A program made the translations under genes and the position numbers. This document shows, in pieces, positions 17,291 through 26,244 of a stretch of DNA of 59,469 nt. This DNA comes from Candidatus Sumerlaeota bacterium (GTDB lineage: Bacteria > Sumerlaeota > Sumerlaeia > UBA8349), in the NCBI GenBank assembly GCA_016931035.1, contig JAFGFN010000037.1, forward strand, positions 1-59,469, given 5' to 3'. The notes under the pieces are model-generated. The model worked only from the letters and a program-made list of their open reading frames with translations, searched no databases and was not told the DNA's origin. How positions within the stretch are numbered: position 1 is the stretch's first letter; each line of letters begins with the position of its first letter.

Positions 17291-17425
17291 GATGACGGGG
17301 TCGCGAGGACCGTCGGACGAGGCAACGAATCGTCGCGCGCCGCAAGGGACGCGACACATCCGTGCCGTGGGAAAAGACCGGTTCGAGAGGAACGAGGGAG
17401 AAGAAGGTCCGGTTGCGCGGCCTCG

Positions 17426-17749
17426 CTACTTGCCGCGGGACTTCTTGAGGCGGGCCGACTCGCGGAGCGATTCATCGACCATCTTCTTGGCGATGACCTT
17501 GCTCTCCACCTGGTAGTTGCCTTCGTCGACAAGCGGTTTGATCTCGGAGACCCTTTCCACCCGCACGTCGGGCAGATCCATCACCGTTTCTCTCACGCGA
17601 TCGATCTCGCGCGACATGTCGGAGATCCGAACGTCGGTCGCTCGAGCATCAATCGAGGGCGTGGGCTCGACCTTCGGTTTCCCGGCCCCGCGCTGCGCGG
17701 CGCCAACCGGTCCGGTTCTGCTCACGGATTTGCGTCCCGAGATCTTCAT
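17426..17749 (-). CDS. flgM: Anti-sigma-28 factor FlgM
   Basis: 107 residues. The N-terminal half is disordered-looking and basic; the C-terminal half carries the sigma-binding motif (RVERVSEIKPLVDEGNY, then KVIAKKMVDESL). FlgM binds sigma-28 (FliA) and is exported through the finished hook. GAGGAG lies about 10 nt upstream of the ATG. It is the first gene of the late operon and has a sigma-28-like promoter of its own, giving feedback control. fliA itself is not in the window. Confidence 0.94.
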   Translation of the reverse strand: MKISGRKSVSRTGPVGAAQRGAGKPKVEPTPSIDARATDVRISDMSREIDRVRETVMDLPDVRVERVSEIKPLVDEGNYQVESKVIAKKMVDESLRESARLKKSRGK

Positions 17750-17792
17750 GTCGAAGGCACTCCTCGGTTGGAGTCTGGACTCACGCTACTTA

Positions 17793-17819
17793 TCATCGGC
17801 CGGTCCTGAATGAACCTTG
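17793..17819 (-). promoter_or_regulatory. Sigma-28-like promoter for flgM-flgN-flgK-flgL-csrA-fliW
   Basis: On the minus strand, CAAGGTTC (17812-17819) and GCCGATGA (17793-17800) are separated by 11 nt, against the consensus TAAAGTTT-N11-GCCGATAA: 5 of 8 and 7 of 8 matches. Transcription would start about 35-40 nt before the flgM ATG. Confidence 0.65.
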
Positions 17820-17914
17820 AGCCGAGACAAGATTTCCCTGTTTCTCCCAGGTTGGGCCAGATTCCCTGTGCCGGACGGTCCCTCCTTTCGTAACAGATGT
17901 GTCGGCTCGGGACA

Positions 17915-18328
17915 CTAGCGTCCCTGGCCGACCGCCGGAAGCTCCGGCCGCTCGGCGGGATTCTCGACGATGCCGAGCTGTATCCTCAATGTCTCGGTCA
18001 ACCCGAGACCGCCCGTCTTCTCGCTGACCGATCGGGCGTATTCGCCGTCGAGGAGCGATTCGAAGAGCTCGCGTCCGGAGTTCTCTCCGAAGATCTCGGA
18101 GGGGGGGATCGACGCGCGCATGGCCTTGAGCATTTCGTGCATCAGAAACCCCTGGAACTCGACCAAGACGCGGTCCGTATCGGGAAGACCGGCGCCCTTG
18201 CCTTCGAGGTGACCCAGGTTCATCGCCTCCAGATAGGAGGTCGTGCCCGTGCCCGCCAGGGTGCCCACCGTCCGGGCGTCGTACTCGGCTTCGGTTCCCA
18301 TGACGGACTGGATGGCGAAATCGGACAT
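17915..18328 (-). CDS. flgJ: FlgJ-type rod-binding protein without the muramidase domain
   Basis: 137 residues. The rod-capping domain is recognisable (RVLVEFQGFLMHEMLKAMRAS, then ELFESLLDGEYA). The C-terminal glucosaminidase domain of enterobacterial FlgJ is absent, as in many bacteria outside gamma- and beta-proteobacteria. Another enzyme must open the peptidoglycan for the rod. It ends the flgF-G-A-H-I-J series, 130 nt downstream of flgI. Confidence 0.9.
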   Translation of the reverse strand: MSDFAIQSVMGTEAEYDARTVGTLAGTGTTSYLEAMNLGHLEGKGAGLPDTDRVLVEFQGFLMHEMLKAMRASIPPSEIFGENSGRELFESLLDGEYARSVSEKTGGLGLTETLRIQLGIVENPAERPELPAVGQGR

Positions 18329-18458
18329 TTTTGCCTACTCCGCTCTTCTGAAGCAGCCTTTCACGTAGAGAAGAGCAATCGCTGTGCCGGGATGATGCGC
18401 GTATCGAGGGTTCGAAGGTTCAAGCCGGAAACCAGGAACCGGCAACCAGGGGTTTTCC

Positions 18459-19649
18459 TTACATCGGGACGAGCTCGGCCTGGAGAGCGCCGCACTCCCT
18501 GAGGGATTGAAGGATGGCGATGATGTCGCGCGCCGTCACGCCCAGGGCATTCAGACCGCGGGCGACCTCGCCGATCGTCACGCCCTCTTCGTACACCTGC
18601 AGGTCGCCGCGCTCCTCGGTCACCCGGATGCTCGACGTCTTGTCCAGGATCGGTTGGGTTCCGGGAGGCGTGAGAGACTGAACGGGGATGTTGGCGGGAG
18701 TGCTCTGCTTTTCGAAAACCAGGTTGCCGTGCGTGATGATCGCGGTCGAGATCCGCACGTTCGACCCCATGACGATCGTTCCGGTGCGTTCGTTGTACAC
18801 CACCCGCGCGGGAGAGTCGGGGCTGACTTCGAGCGATTCGACCTGGGCGATGAAACGCACCCGTTCGTCCGTCCCGCCCCCGGGCACGCGAACGGAAACG
18901 ACTCGGGAGTCGCGGGCTTGCGCCGCCCCTTGTCCGACCGAGGCGTTGACGATCTGGGCGATGCGGCTGGCCGTGGTGAAATCGGGATTGCGCAGGACGA
19001 AATCGATCTCGGACTTGGTGGCGAACGACGTCGGCACCTCTCGCTCGACCAGTCCGCCGCCCGGGATCACGCCCGAGGTGGGATGGTTCTTGACCACCGC
19101 CGCCTCGCCCTGCGACGCCGCGAATCCGCCGGTGCTCACGGGGCCTTGCGCCACCGCGTAGACCAAGTCCGACCGGTTCGCCGGCGCGCCGACGGGACGA
19201 AGGGGCGTGGCAACGAGGGTGCCGCCCTTCAGGTCTTCGGCGTCGCCCAACGTCGAAACCACCACGTCGATTTTCGAGCCCTGCCGCGCAAACGGCGGCA
19301 GCGACGCGGTCACGATCACCGCGGCGACGTTGTCGGTCTGAAGCTTGGTCGGATCGACGCGGATGTTGTTGCGTCGAAGAAACGAGGCCAGGCTCTGGTT
19401 GGTAAACGTCGCTCCGCTCCCGTCGCCCGTGCCGTTCAGGCCGACCACGAGACCGTAGCCCACGAGCTGGTTCTCGCGCACCCCTTCGATCGTACAGATG
19501 TCCTTGATCCGAACCGCGTGCGACTGCGAGGCGCAGAGCGTCAGCCACGCCGCGAGGCATAGCGCGCTCGAAACTCGGCGCAACCGCCCGAATCGGGAAG
19601 AACAGGTGAGAGAGGTCGCCGTATGCATCTTCGTCGTGCTCCCGTCCAT
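18459..19649 (-). CDS. flgI: Flagellar P-ring protein FlgI
   Basis: About 396 residues. The signal peptide ends near SQSHA|VRIKD and the mature part matches FlgI throughout (VGYGLVVGLNGTGDG, GVIPGGGLVERE, ARGLNALGVTARDIIAIL). It assembles the ring in the periplasm/peptidoglycan around the rod, with FlgA as chaperone. Possible ATGs lie at 19682, 19649 and 19628; 19649 avoids overlap with flgH and keeps the basic N-region of the signal peptide, but the choice is not certain. Confidence 0.96.
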   Translation of the reverse strand: MDGSTTKMHTATSLTCSSRFGRLRRVSSALCLAAWLTLCASQSHAVRIKDICTIEGVRENQLVGYGLVVGLNGTGDGSGATFTNQSLASFLRRNNIRVDPTKLQTDNVAAVIVTASLPPFARQGSKIDVVVSTLGDAEDLKGGTLVATPLRPVGAPANRSDLVYAVAQGPVSTGGFAASQGEAAVVKNHPTSGVIPGGGLVEREVPTSFATKSEIDFVLRNPDFTTASRIAQIVNASVGQGAAQARDSRVVSVRVPGGGTDERVRFIAQVESLEVSPDSPARVVYNERTGTIVMGSNVRISTAIITHGNLVFEKQSTPANIPVQSLTPPGTQPILDKTSSIRVTEERGDLQVYEEGVTIGEVARGLNALGVTARDIIAILQSLRECGALQAELVPM

Positions 19650-19663
19650 AGTCCTGCGCCTTC

Positions 19664-20389
19664 TCACAACGGCCACATCCAATCGAAGACCCGCGAGAGG
19701 ATGCCTGGGCGCTGCTTATCGCTGACGACGCCGCGTCCGGTGATCTCGATGCGCGCGTTGGCGATCCGTTCCGAGCCCACGGTGTTTTCGGACGACAAGT
19801 CGGAGGGGCGAATCACTCCGTCCACGGTCAGGATCGATGTCTCGTTGTTGACCAGGAGCGATTGACTCCCGTGGATCCGCATGTTGCCGTTGGGAAAGAC
19901 CTGCGTCACGATGGCGGAGACGTCGGCCGTCAGCTTGCCCTCGCGAAGCGTGTCGCCGTCGCCCGTGAATTCGTTCGAGCTGGCCGTCTTGATGAGCTGG
20001 GCGGGCGTCGTGTTGTTCGTGCCGACGCCCGGAAACGAGTTTTCGTAACCGAACAGCGATTCGACGCTCGCGTCCATCTTGCTGGTGCGACTGAGATCGG
20101 TCGTCGCCTTGTGCTCGCCCTTGTTCTCGACGCTCACTTGGACCGTGACCACGTCGCCGATCCCTCGCGCCACGTCGTCGGCCCACAACGAGCCGCCGAA
20201 CGAAGGATCGAAGAGCGATCCCTCGGCGGGGACCATGTTGCCGCCCACCGTGTCGGTCGGATGAACCGGCGGGGGATTCTCGAGCGCCAAATCGCTCGCG
20301 CCCGAGCGGCGCCCGTTCAGAAGCGCGCAGCCGTTCAGCAGGAGTGCGGCCGCCAGGGCGATCACCGCGATGTGAAGTCTCTTTCTCAT
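19664..20389 (-). CDS. flgH: Flagellar L-ring lipoprotein FlgH
   Basis: 241 residues. The lipobox LLNGC near residue 20 marks it as a lipoprotein. FSVS-type family motifs include GSLFDPSFGGSLWADD, GDVVTVQV, and IRPSDLSSENTVGSERIAN. It forms the ring in the outer membrane, which shows that this is a diderm cell. The start at 20389 gives a compact signal peptide. It lies between flgA and flgI as usual. Confidence 0.96.
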   Translation of the reverse strand: MRKRLHIAVIALAAALLLNGCALLNGRRSGASDLALENPPPVHPTDTVGGNMVPAEGSLFDPSFGGSLWADDVARGIGDVVTVQVSVENKGEHKATTDLSRTSKMDASVESLFGYENSFPGVGTNNTTPAQLIKTASSNEFTGDGDTLREGKLTADVSAIVTQVFPNGNMRIHGSQSLLVNNETSILTVDGVIRPSDLSSENTVGSERIANARIEITGRGVVSDKQRPGILSRVFDWMWPL

Positions 20390-20430
20390 ATTGTTCGAAC
20401 CTCTGACAACCATTCTCCGCAAAGCCGGAC

Positions 20431-21471
20431 TCAGAATGGAACTTGTACGAGCTGCCGGCCTACGACGATTCCCTGGACGCGCTGGCCCGACGAGGCGTTG
20501 GCCACGACGACGGTGTCGCCCAACGTGCCGTTGCCCGCCGAACGGCCCAAGGTCGAAATCCGCATCCCATCGGCGGACTGAAGAAGAAGCCGCACGGTCT
20601 CGCCGCGGCGAACCAGTTTGAAGCGCTCGACGTTCGACCAGACGAGCCAATCTCCGGGTTTCAAATCGCGTCGGGCGACCAACACCGTCGCGAAGTCCTC
20701 GGGCGAAACCGGGACGCCTCGCAGATCGGACAAACGCATCCGGGTCGCCTTGCAGTGTCCGGGAACAACCTGCTCGCCGCGTCGGACGCTGTGTTCCACC
20801 CGTAACGCGTCGATTTCCATGTCGATTTGGGCGACGCTCGAGATCCGTTTCTCGCTCTCGCCGTCCACTAGCAGATCCAAGACGAAGGCGACCGAACCCA
20901 CGGGACGATTCGGGAGACGGAACTCGACCGTGTGGGCCAGAGCCCCCGCGGGAACGCGGATCGCGGGGGGAAGCATCATCCGTTCGACCACGACGTCGCC
21001 GTCGAAGGGGGTCTGCGCGAGAAGTTCTTTCTCGATCTCGCGCCGCAGCTGCGTCATGTCCACGTCCTGCCCCAAACGCTCGACGAACATACGCCTCGGG
21101 AATTCGAACGCCACCGTGGGAGCGCCGATGCCCTGCCGCTCCAACTGCAGCTCGATCTGGCGCGAAGTGAGCGGCTGACGAATCCCCAGGCGCGGAGATT
21201 TGCCCATCACGAGTCCCTTGAGACGTTGGGCGAGCTCGGCGTCCGCCGCGTGGACCTCGGCGATGTCCCCGAGCGTGTACTCCGCTCTCGTGACCAGGGC
21301 GTCGGACTTGAACTCGACGATGGCGGCGGCCTCGGAGTCCGGAGCCGTATCCCGATCTTCGAACGAGCCAAGCCCGGTTCGGGCGCTCGCAAGGACGAGC
21401 GACGCGGCGACGAGCGAAACGATCGCCAACCACGTCGAGCCGGTCGAACCTGTTTGTGTTCTTGTTCTCAT
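20431..21471 (-). CDS. flgA: FlgA, P-ring assembly chaperone with SAF domain
   Basis: 346 residues with an N-terminal signal or anchor (WLAIVSLVAASLVLASA). The C-terminal ~140 residues hold the SAF/FlgA pattern (RRGEQVV, LVARRDLKPGDWLVWSNVE, RRGETVRLLLQ, TLGDTVVVANASSGQRVQG). FlgA helps FlgI polymerise in the periplasm. The ATG at 21471 is preferred over 21492 because of the GGAG/GAGAAG leader just upstream. The N-terminal ~170 residues are longer than in E. coli FlgA and less conserved. Confidence 0.93.
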   Translation of the reverse strand: MRTRTQTGSTGSTWLAIVSLVAASLVLASARTGLGSFEDRDTAPDSEAAAIVEFKSDALVTRAEYTLGDIAEVHAADAELAQRLKGLVMGKSPRLGIRQPLTSRQIELQLERQGIGAPTVAFEFPRRMFVERLGQDVDMTQLRREIEKELLAQTPFDGDVVVERMMLPPAIRVPAGALAHTVEFRLPNRPVGSVAFVLDLLVDGESEKRISSVAQIDMEIDALRVEHSVRRGEQVVPGHCKATRMRLSDLRGVPVSPEDFATVLVARRDLKPGDWLVWSNVERFKLVRRGETVRLLLQSADGMRISTLGRSAGNGTLGDTVVVANASSGQRVQGIVVGRQLVQVPF

Positions 21472-21532
21472 GGGACTTCTCTCCGCTTCCATGCTCCGGC
21501 CCGAGCGGGCCGCGGCCTACAATCCAGGGCGC

Positions 21533-22330
21533 TTATCGTTTCACATTCACGGCCGTCTCGAGCATCTGGTCGGCCGTGCCGATCGCCTTGGAGTTGATCT
21601 CGTAGGCGCGTTGGCCGACGATCATGTTGACTAATTCGTCCACCATGTTCACGTTCGATATCTCGAGCGTCCCGCCCACCGTCTTGCCCAATCCGTTCTG
21701 ACCGGGGACGCCCACCTGCGGCGGACCCGACGTGGCGCTCTCGGCGAAGAGGTTCGAGCCGATGGCTTCGAGACCCGCCGGGTTGACGAACTGGGCGAGC
21801 TGCAACTGCCCCGCCGTCGCCGGCGTGGCCGCCGCCCCGCCCACGCGGTAGGTGATCGTCCCGTCCTGCCCCACGCTGATCGACTCCTTGATGGCGTTGG
21901 GCGGAATGGTGATCGTCGGCGTCACGGGATCGCCGTTGGGCGTCGTCAACGTTCCTTGCGAATTGAGTTGGAAGGCCCCGGCGCGCGTGTAGGCCGTCGC
22001 GCCGTCGGGCGTCTCGATCTGGAAGAACCCCTCGCCTTCGATCGCGATGTCGTTCCAGTTGTCGGTGAACTTGGCCGAGCCCTGGTCGAAGATCTTGGAG
22101 GTGGAAACGGGACGCGACCCCAGGCCGAGGTAGATGCCGGTCGGAACCTCGGTGTTGGCGGTCGCGCTGGCGCCGACGGGCCGGAGCGTCTGATAGAGCA
22201 GGTCCTCGAAGTCCGCCCGGCCGCGTTTGAAACCGGTGGTGTTGACGTTGGCCAGGTTGTTCGAAATGACGTCGAGGTTGATTTGCTGGGCCTTCATGCC
22301 CGTGGCGGCGATGTACAATGCTCGCGACAT
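21533..22330 (-). CDS. flgG: Flagellar distal rod protein FlgG
   Basis: 265 residues, the usual length. MSRALYIAATGMKAQQ and ISNNLANVNTTGFK at the N terminus, DIAIEGEGFFQI in the middle, and ISNVNMVDELVNMIVGQRAYEINSKAI at the C terminus are all diagnostic. It polymerises into the distal rod that crosses the peptidoglycan and meets the P- and L-rings encoded downstream. It follows flgF by 16 nt. Confidence 0.97.
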   Translation of the reverse strand: MSRALYIAATGMKAQQINLDVISNNLANVNTTGFKRGRADFEDLLYQTLRPVGASATANTEVPTGIYLGLGSRPVSTSKIFDQGSAKFTDNWNDIAIEGEGFFQIETPDGATAYTRAGAFQLNSQGTLTTPNGDPVTPTITIPPNAIKESISVGQDGTITYRVGGAAATPATAGQLQLAQFVNPAGLEAIGSNLFAESATSGPPQVGVPGQNGLGKTVGGTLEISNVNMVDELVNMIVGQRAYEINSKAIGTADQMLETAVNVKR

Positions 22331-22346
22331 GGTCTTACACTCCTTG

Positions 22347-23159
22347 TTATCCGTTCAGAACCAGAGTCGCCACCTTGGACGATGCGTCCGACATCGTCTG
22401 GATGACCTTCTGGCTCGCCTCGTAGCTGCGTTGCAGCTCGATCATTCGGACCAATTCTTCCACGATGTTGACGTTCGAATACTCCAGGAAACCCTGGCGC
22501 ACCTGAACGGGGTCGGTGTCTTGGACGTCGCGCGTGACGACGCGGCCCCCTCCCGCGCTGAACAGACCGTTGCCGATCTTTTCCAGGCGGTTCGGTTCGC
22601 TCACCCACACCAGGCGCAAGGCGCCGGCCTGTGTGCCTTCCGACGCGACTTTGCCGTCGGCGCCGATCGAGAGGGATTGGGGCGTCGCGTCGCCGACTTG
22701 GATGGCCCCGCCCGACGAGCTCAGAACCCGATAGCCGTCGGGCGTAACCAGTTCGCCCTCGCGGCTGACCTGGAAAGCCCCCGCGCGGGTGTAGCGTTCG
22801 CCTTGCGGTGTCTCGACGGCGAAGAACGCCGCGCCTTGCGTTCCGCCCGACTGCTCGATGGCCACGTTGAACGGATCGCTCGTCGAGCGAAGACTCCCTT
22901 CCGAGAAGTCCGTGGACGTCTGCATCAGGGTCACGTAATTGCGGTCTCCCGTCAGTCTCTGGCGGGGCGAGGGCAGGTCGAGTTCAGGATCGGCGCTCCG
23001 TTCCATCCGCTCCCAGTCCACGTTGGGAGGCCGCACCTGGAAGACGGCGGTGTCCTTCTTGAACCCGACGGAGTTCACGTTGGCGAGGTTGTTGGCCACC
23101 ACGGCCAAGTGCTTCTCTTGGCCAACCGCGGCGGATAAGGAGACGTACATTTCCTTCAT
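22347..23159 (-). CDS. flgF: Flagellar proximal rod protein FlgF
   Basis: 270 residues. It has rod-hook N-terminal (VVANNLANVNSVGFKKDTAV) and C-terminal (LEYSNVNIVEELVRMIELQR) helices. Its place before flgG and its divergence from FlgG mark it as FlgF. The ATG at 23159 has AAGGAA 9 nt upstream; the ATG at 23150 is too close to any ribosome site. It is the first gene of the operon, about 25 nt downstream of the predicted sigma-54 transcription start. Confidence 0.93.
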   Translation of the reverse strand: MKEMYVSLSAAVGQEKHLAVVANNLANVNSVGFKKDTAVFQVRPPNVDWERMERSADPELDLPSPRQRLTGDRNYVTLMQTSTDFSEGSLRSTSDPFNVAIEQSGGTQGAAFFAVETPQGERYTRAGAFQVSREGELVTPDGYRVLSSSGGAIQVGDATPQSLSIGADGKVASEGTQAGALRLVWVSEPNRLEKIGNGLFSAGGGRVVTRDVQDTDPVQVRQGFLEYSNVNIVEELVRMIELQRSYEASQKVIQTMSDASSKVATLVLNG

Positions 23160-23194
23160 GAGTCGGAATTCCTTTCCACTCGGACATCCAAAGG

Positions 23195-23210
23195 TGCAAG
23201 GCCGGTGCCA
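23195..23210 (-). promoter_or_regulatory. Sigma-54 promoter for flgF-flgG-flgA-flgH-flgI-flgJ
   Basis: The minus strand reads TTGGCACCGGCCTTGCAC, an essentially perfect match to the -24/-12 consensus (TGGCAC-N5-TTGCA) with the GG and GC dinucleotides 12 apart. The start would fall near 23184, 25 nt before the flgF ATG. Sigma-54 control of middle flagellar genes is known in several phyla. Confidence 0.9.
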
Positions 23211-23447
23211 AGGGAGGGAAAGACGCCGACTTCGGCGCAGCATGTTGACAAAACTGGGATTAGACAGGGTGCGAAAAGGCGGCACAGTCCCCAGGGGGAA
23301 AGTTTTTCCGCCCCCGCCCGGGGAGCGCGGAAACCCCCGTTTTCGCTTGATCCACCCGAGGGCGGGGTGCGACAGTGCAGACGGCGCAAGAGGAGAACGC
23401 GGCGCGATCGGCGCGCCCAGACTCATTCCCAAGGACGAGGTTTTGAT

Positions 23448-23545
23448 TACTCCGAAGGAGTAGAACGTGAATAGCCACGGGTGAGGCCGAAGACCGAAAC
23501 CCGTGGAAAACGGGACAGAATTCAATCTCGACTCCGGAGGAGTCG
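23448..23545. repeat. Hairpin element with GTGAATAGCC core
   Basis: TACTCC-GAA-GGAGTA (23448-23462), AACGTGAATAGCC, then CCACGGGT/ACCCGTGG with a 16-nt loop (23475-23506), then CGACTCC-GGA-GGAGTCG (23529-23545). It is the same architecture as 5182-5386. The remaining ~230 nt between the flgF promoter and this element hold no clear gene. Confidence 0.7.
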
Positions 23546-23599
23546 AACAAAGAAGAAGTCTCCAAGCGATTATTCGGACAGAGGCTGGGGAGGGAGACG

Positions 23600-24139
23600 A
23601 TGGGCGCGATCGCGGAGTTCTACGTCGGCTGGGTCGGGCGCAGCCCTCTTGTGTCCGCGGCGATTCAGTTCGCCGTCCTGGGGACGCTCGGCGAAATCGT
23701 CTCGCTCAGCCTGAGCAAGCGCCGGTTCACCCTTCCGTGCGGTCCGGCCCGCATGATCCTGAAGGTGGTCGCGTGGGCCATTCTCGGGGTGTTCGTCAAA
23801 TACGGATTCACGGGGATGAAAGGATTCGCCGAGGCGTTGTTCTCGCACGGCATGTTGCCGGGTTTCGTCGAGTCGGGTTGGGGCCGGGCGTTCGTCCTTT
23901 CGCTCCTCCTCAACACGTTCTTCGGACCCCACGTGATGTTCTTTCACCGGCTGGAGGACTGCCTGATACTCTGGCGCTGGGACTTCCGCGGAATCTCGCG
24001 CGCGCTTTGGGCGCTCCTCTGGTTCTGGATTCCCGCCCACACGATCACCTTCGCGCTTCCCGCCACGTTCCAGCTCGGCCTCGCGGCCGTCTGGTCCTTC
24101 GCCCTGGGAATCATCATGGGCTTCTCCAAGAAGACATGA
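23600..24139 (+). CDS. Hypothetical integral membrane protein
   Basis: 179 residues with about four to five hydrophobic helices (near residues 15-33, 49-70, 95-118, 135-155 and 158-175). The Trp/Phe-rich C-terminal half (WALLWFWIPAHTITFALP) and overall size faintly recall Mpv17/PMP22-type proteins, but this is only a resemblance. A strong Shine-Dalgarno (GGGAGGGAG) precedes the ATG. It stands alone, divergent from the flagellar operon. The function is unknown. Confidence 0.75.
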   Translation: MGAIAEFYVGWVGRSPLVSAAIQFAVLGTLGEIVSLSLSKRRFTLPCGPARMILKVVAWAILGVFVKYGFTGMKGFAEALFSHGMLPGFVESGWGRAFVLSLLLNTFFGPHVMFFHRLEDCLILWRWDFRGISRALWALLWFWIPAHTITFALPATFQLGLAAVWSFALGIIMGFSKKT

Positions 24140-24183
24140 GAGACGAAGTCGCTTCTTTTCCCCAAGTGGGCGAAGTCCACCCT

Positions 24184-24221
<38 letters not shown>

Positions 24222-24228
24222 ATCTGCG

Positions 24229-25887
24229 TCAGGATCCGCCGTCGGTCCCTCGCGCGACGGGCATGCGGCGGCCGTAGCCGAAGGCGCGGTGGGTGATCTT
24301 GAGGCCGATGGCCGCCTGGCGGCGTTTGTATTCGTTGCGTTCGATCATGCGGATCACGCGCTCGACGATGTCGCGATCGAACCCGCGCGCGACGATTTCG
24401 TCGATGTAGATCTGCTCCTCGACGTAGGCGCGGATGATGGGATCGAGAATCTCGTAGGGCGGGAGCGAGTCGCTGTCCTTCTGATCGGGCCGGAGCTCGG
24501 CCGAAGGAGGTTTGCGGAGGGTGTTCTCGGGGATCGTTTCGCTCGAGCGGTTCATGAATCGGGCGAGTTCGTAGACCAGGGTCTTGGGCACGTCGCTCAA
24601 GACGGCCAGCCCGCCGCTCATGTCGCCGTACAGCGTGCAGTACCCGACGGCCATCTCGGACTTGTTGCCCGTGCTCAGGAGCAGGTGTCCGAACTTGTTC
24701 GATAGCGCCATCAGAATGTTGCCGCGGATACGGGCCTGAAGGTTCTCCTCGGTCGCGTCGAACTCGCGGCCCTCGAAGTGCGGCTCCATGATCTTCAGGT
24801 ACGCCTCGTAGATCGGCTCGATGGCGATTTCGCGAAACGCGATGCCCAGGTTGCGCGCGAGCGCGGCGGCGTCGGTGCGGCTGTGGTCCGACGAGAAGCG
24901 CGACGGGAGCGCGACGCCCAGGACCTTGTCCGGCCCGAGCGCGCGCGCGGCAAGGGTGGCGGTGACGGCGGAATCGACGCCGCCGCTGAGGCCGACGACG
25001 GTCGAGCGAAACCCGCATTTGCCGCAGTAATCCCGAATCCCCAGGACAAGGGCGTTGTGAATCGTCTCGATCTCCTCTTCGGACACGCGCTCGAACGCTC
25101 CTCGGTCCGGCGCGTCGGTGTCGAAGACGAGGAGCGATTCCTCGAAGTCCGCGGCCTGGGCGAGAACCGAGCCGTCGGGACCGAACACGTTGCTCCAGCC
25201 GTCGAAGATCAGACTGTCGTTTCCGCCGACCAGGTTCACGTGGATGAGAGGACGAGCGTGGCGGCGCGCGACGCTCGCGAACATCTCGCGCTTGAGGGCG
25301 CGTTTCCCCTCGGTGAAGGGCGAGGCCGCGATGTTGACGAAGTAGTCCACGCCTTGACCCGCGAGGATCTCGATCGGGTCCGCCTCGTAGCGCCGTTGCC
25401 CGCGCCGCCCCCAGAAGACCGCGTCGTTCCAAATGTCTTCGCAGATCGAGACCCCGAACCGCAGGCCGCCGAGCTCGAGGACCGGGTGCTCGCGGGCCGC
25501 GCTGAAATATCGCATCTCGTCGAAGACGTCGTAGGTCGGCAGAAGCGTCTTCGAGTGGATCGACCGCACCGCTCCCTCGGCGCAAAAGGCGACGGCGTTG
25601 AAGAGGTGCTTGCCCTCGGATCTCTCGTCGCGGTGGGCGTGTCCGACTAAAGCCGCAGGGAGATCGGTCGTCGCCCGCGCGACGCGGTCGAGCGCTTCGA
25701 GGTTGTGCGTGATGAAGCTCGGGCGATCCAGAAGATCGTTGGGCGGATAGCCCGTCAGGGTCATCTCGGGGAAGAGGACGAAATCGGCCCCCCGGTCGCG
25801 CGCCTGTTCGAGCGTCGCGATCGCGCGATCCGCGTTGCGCGCAATCGCGCCAACGGTCGTATTGATTTGGGCCAGAGCGATTTTCAC
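24229..25887 (-). CDS. nadE: Glutamine-dependent NAD+ synthetase
   Basis: 552 residues. The N-terminal nitrilase-fold amidase frees ammonia from glutamine with E41 (FPEMTL), K113 (HSKTLLP) and C149 (SICEDIW). The C-terminal synthetase has the ATP pyrophosphatase loop SGGVDSA (301-307) and STGNKSEMAVGYCTLYGD. It turns deamido-NAD into NAD in the last step of the pathway. Length and domain order are standard for the two-domain bacterial type. No other nad gene is near. Confidence 0.97.
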   Translation of the reverse strand: MKIALAQINTTVGAIARNADRAIATLEQARDRGADFVLFPEMTLTGYPPNDLLDRPSFITHNLEALDRVARATTDLPAALVGHAHRDERSEGKHLFNAVAFCAEGAVRSIHSKTLLPTYDVFDEMRYFSAAREHPVLELGGLRFGVSICEDIWNDAVFWGRRGQRRYEADPIEILAGQGVDYFVNIAASPFTEGKRALKREMFASVARRHARPLIHVNLVGGNDSLIFDGWSNVFGPDGSVLAQAADFEESLLVFDTDAPDRGAFERVSEEEIETIHNALVLGIRDYCGKCGFRSTVVGLSGGVDSAVTATLAARALGPDKVLGVALPSRFSSDHSRTDAAALARNLGIAFREIAIEPIYEAYLKIMEPHFEGREFDATEENLQARIRGNILMALSNKFGHLLLSTGNKSEMAVGYCTLYGDMSGGLAVLSDVPKTLVYELARFMNRSSETIPENTLRKPPSAELRPDQKDSDSLPPYEILDPIIRAYVEEQIYIDEIVARGFDRDIVERVIRMIERNEYKRRQAAIGLKITHRAFGYGRRMPVARGTDGGS

Positions 25888-26051
25888 GCCGAGCGCTTTC
25901 TACCCGGGTCTTTCCAGGGGATCAGTGTATCGGGACCGAAGCCGGAAATCAATCGCCGAACTACGCCCGACGGGAGTGAACCCAGGAGAATTCCCGAATC
26001 GTCCGACCGGTTGGAGAGACACTGGAAGAAGAAACGACGAAGAAAAACGGA

Positions 26052-26142
26052 ACCACTAATCTTCACTAATCTACACTAATCTTCCGATAGTCTCCGTGGT
26101 GCTCTATCTTATCCGATTAGTGAAGATTAGCGCAGATTAGCG
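26052..26142. repeat. Inverted pair of 10-nt arrays
   Basis: CACTAATCTT, CACTAATCTA, CACTAATCTT (26052-26081) face GATTAGTGAA, GATTAGCGCA, GATTAGCGGT (26113-26142). The two blocks are complementary and could form a long hairpin over a ~31-nt loop. A single copy of another motif (GTACAGGCTTCAGCCTG) follows near 26195. The rest of 25888-26244 contains no gene. Confidence 0.75.
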
Positions 26143-26244
26143 GTTGGTCTTCATTCGATTTTCCTTGAGTGAAGGATCAGGGCGCTTGTTTGGAGTACAG
26201 GCTTCAGCCTGCCAAAGAAGAAACAATCGCGGCTTCGGACGGAG

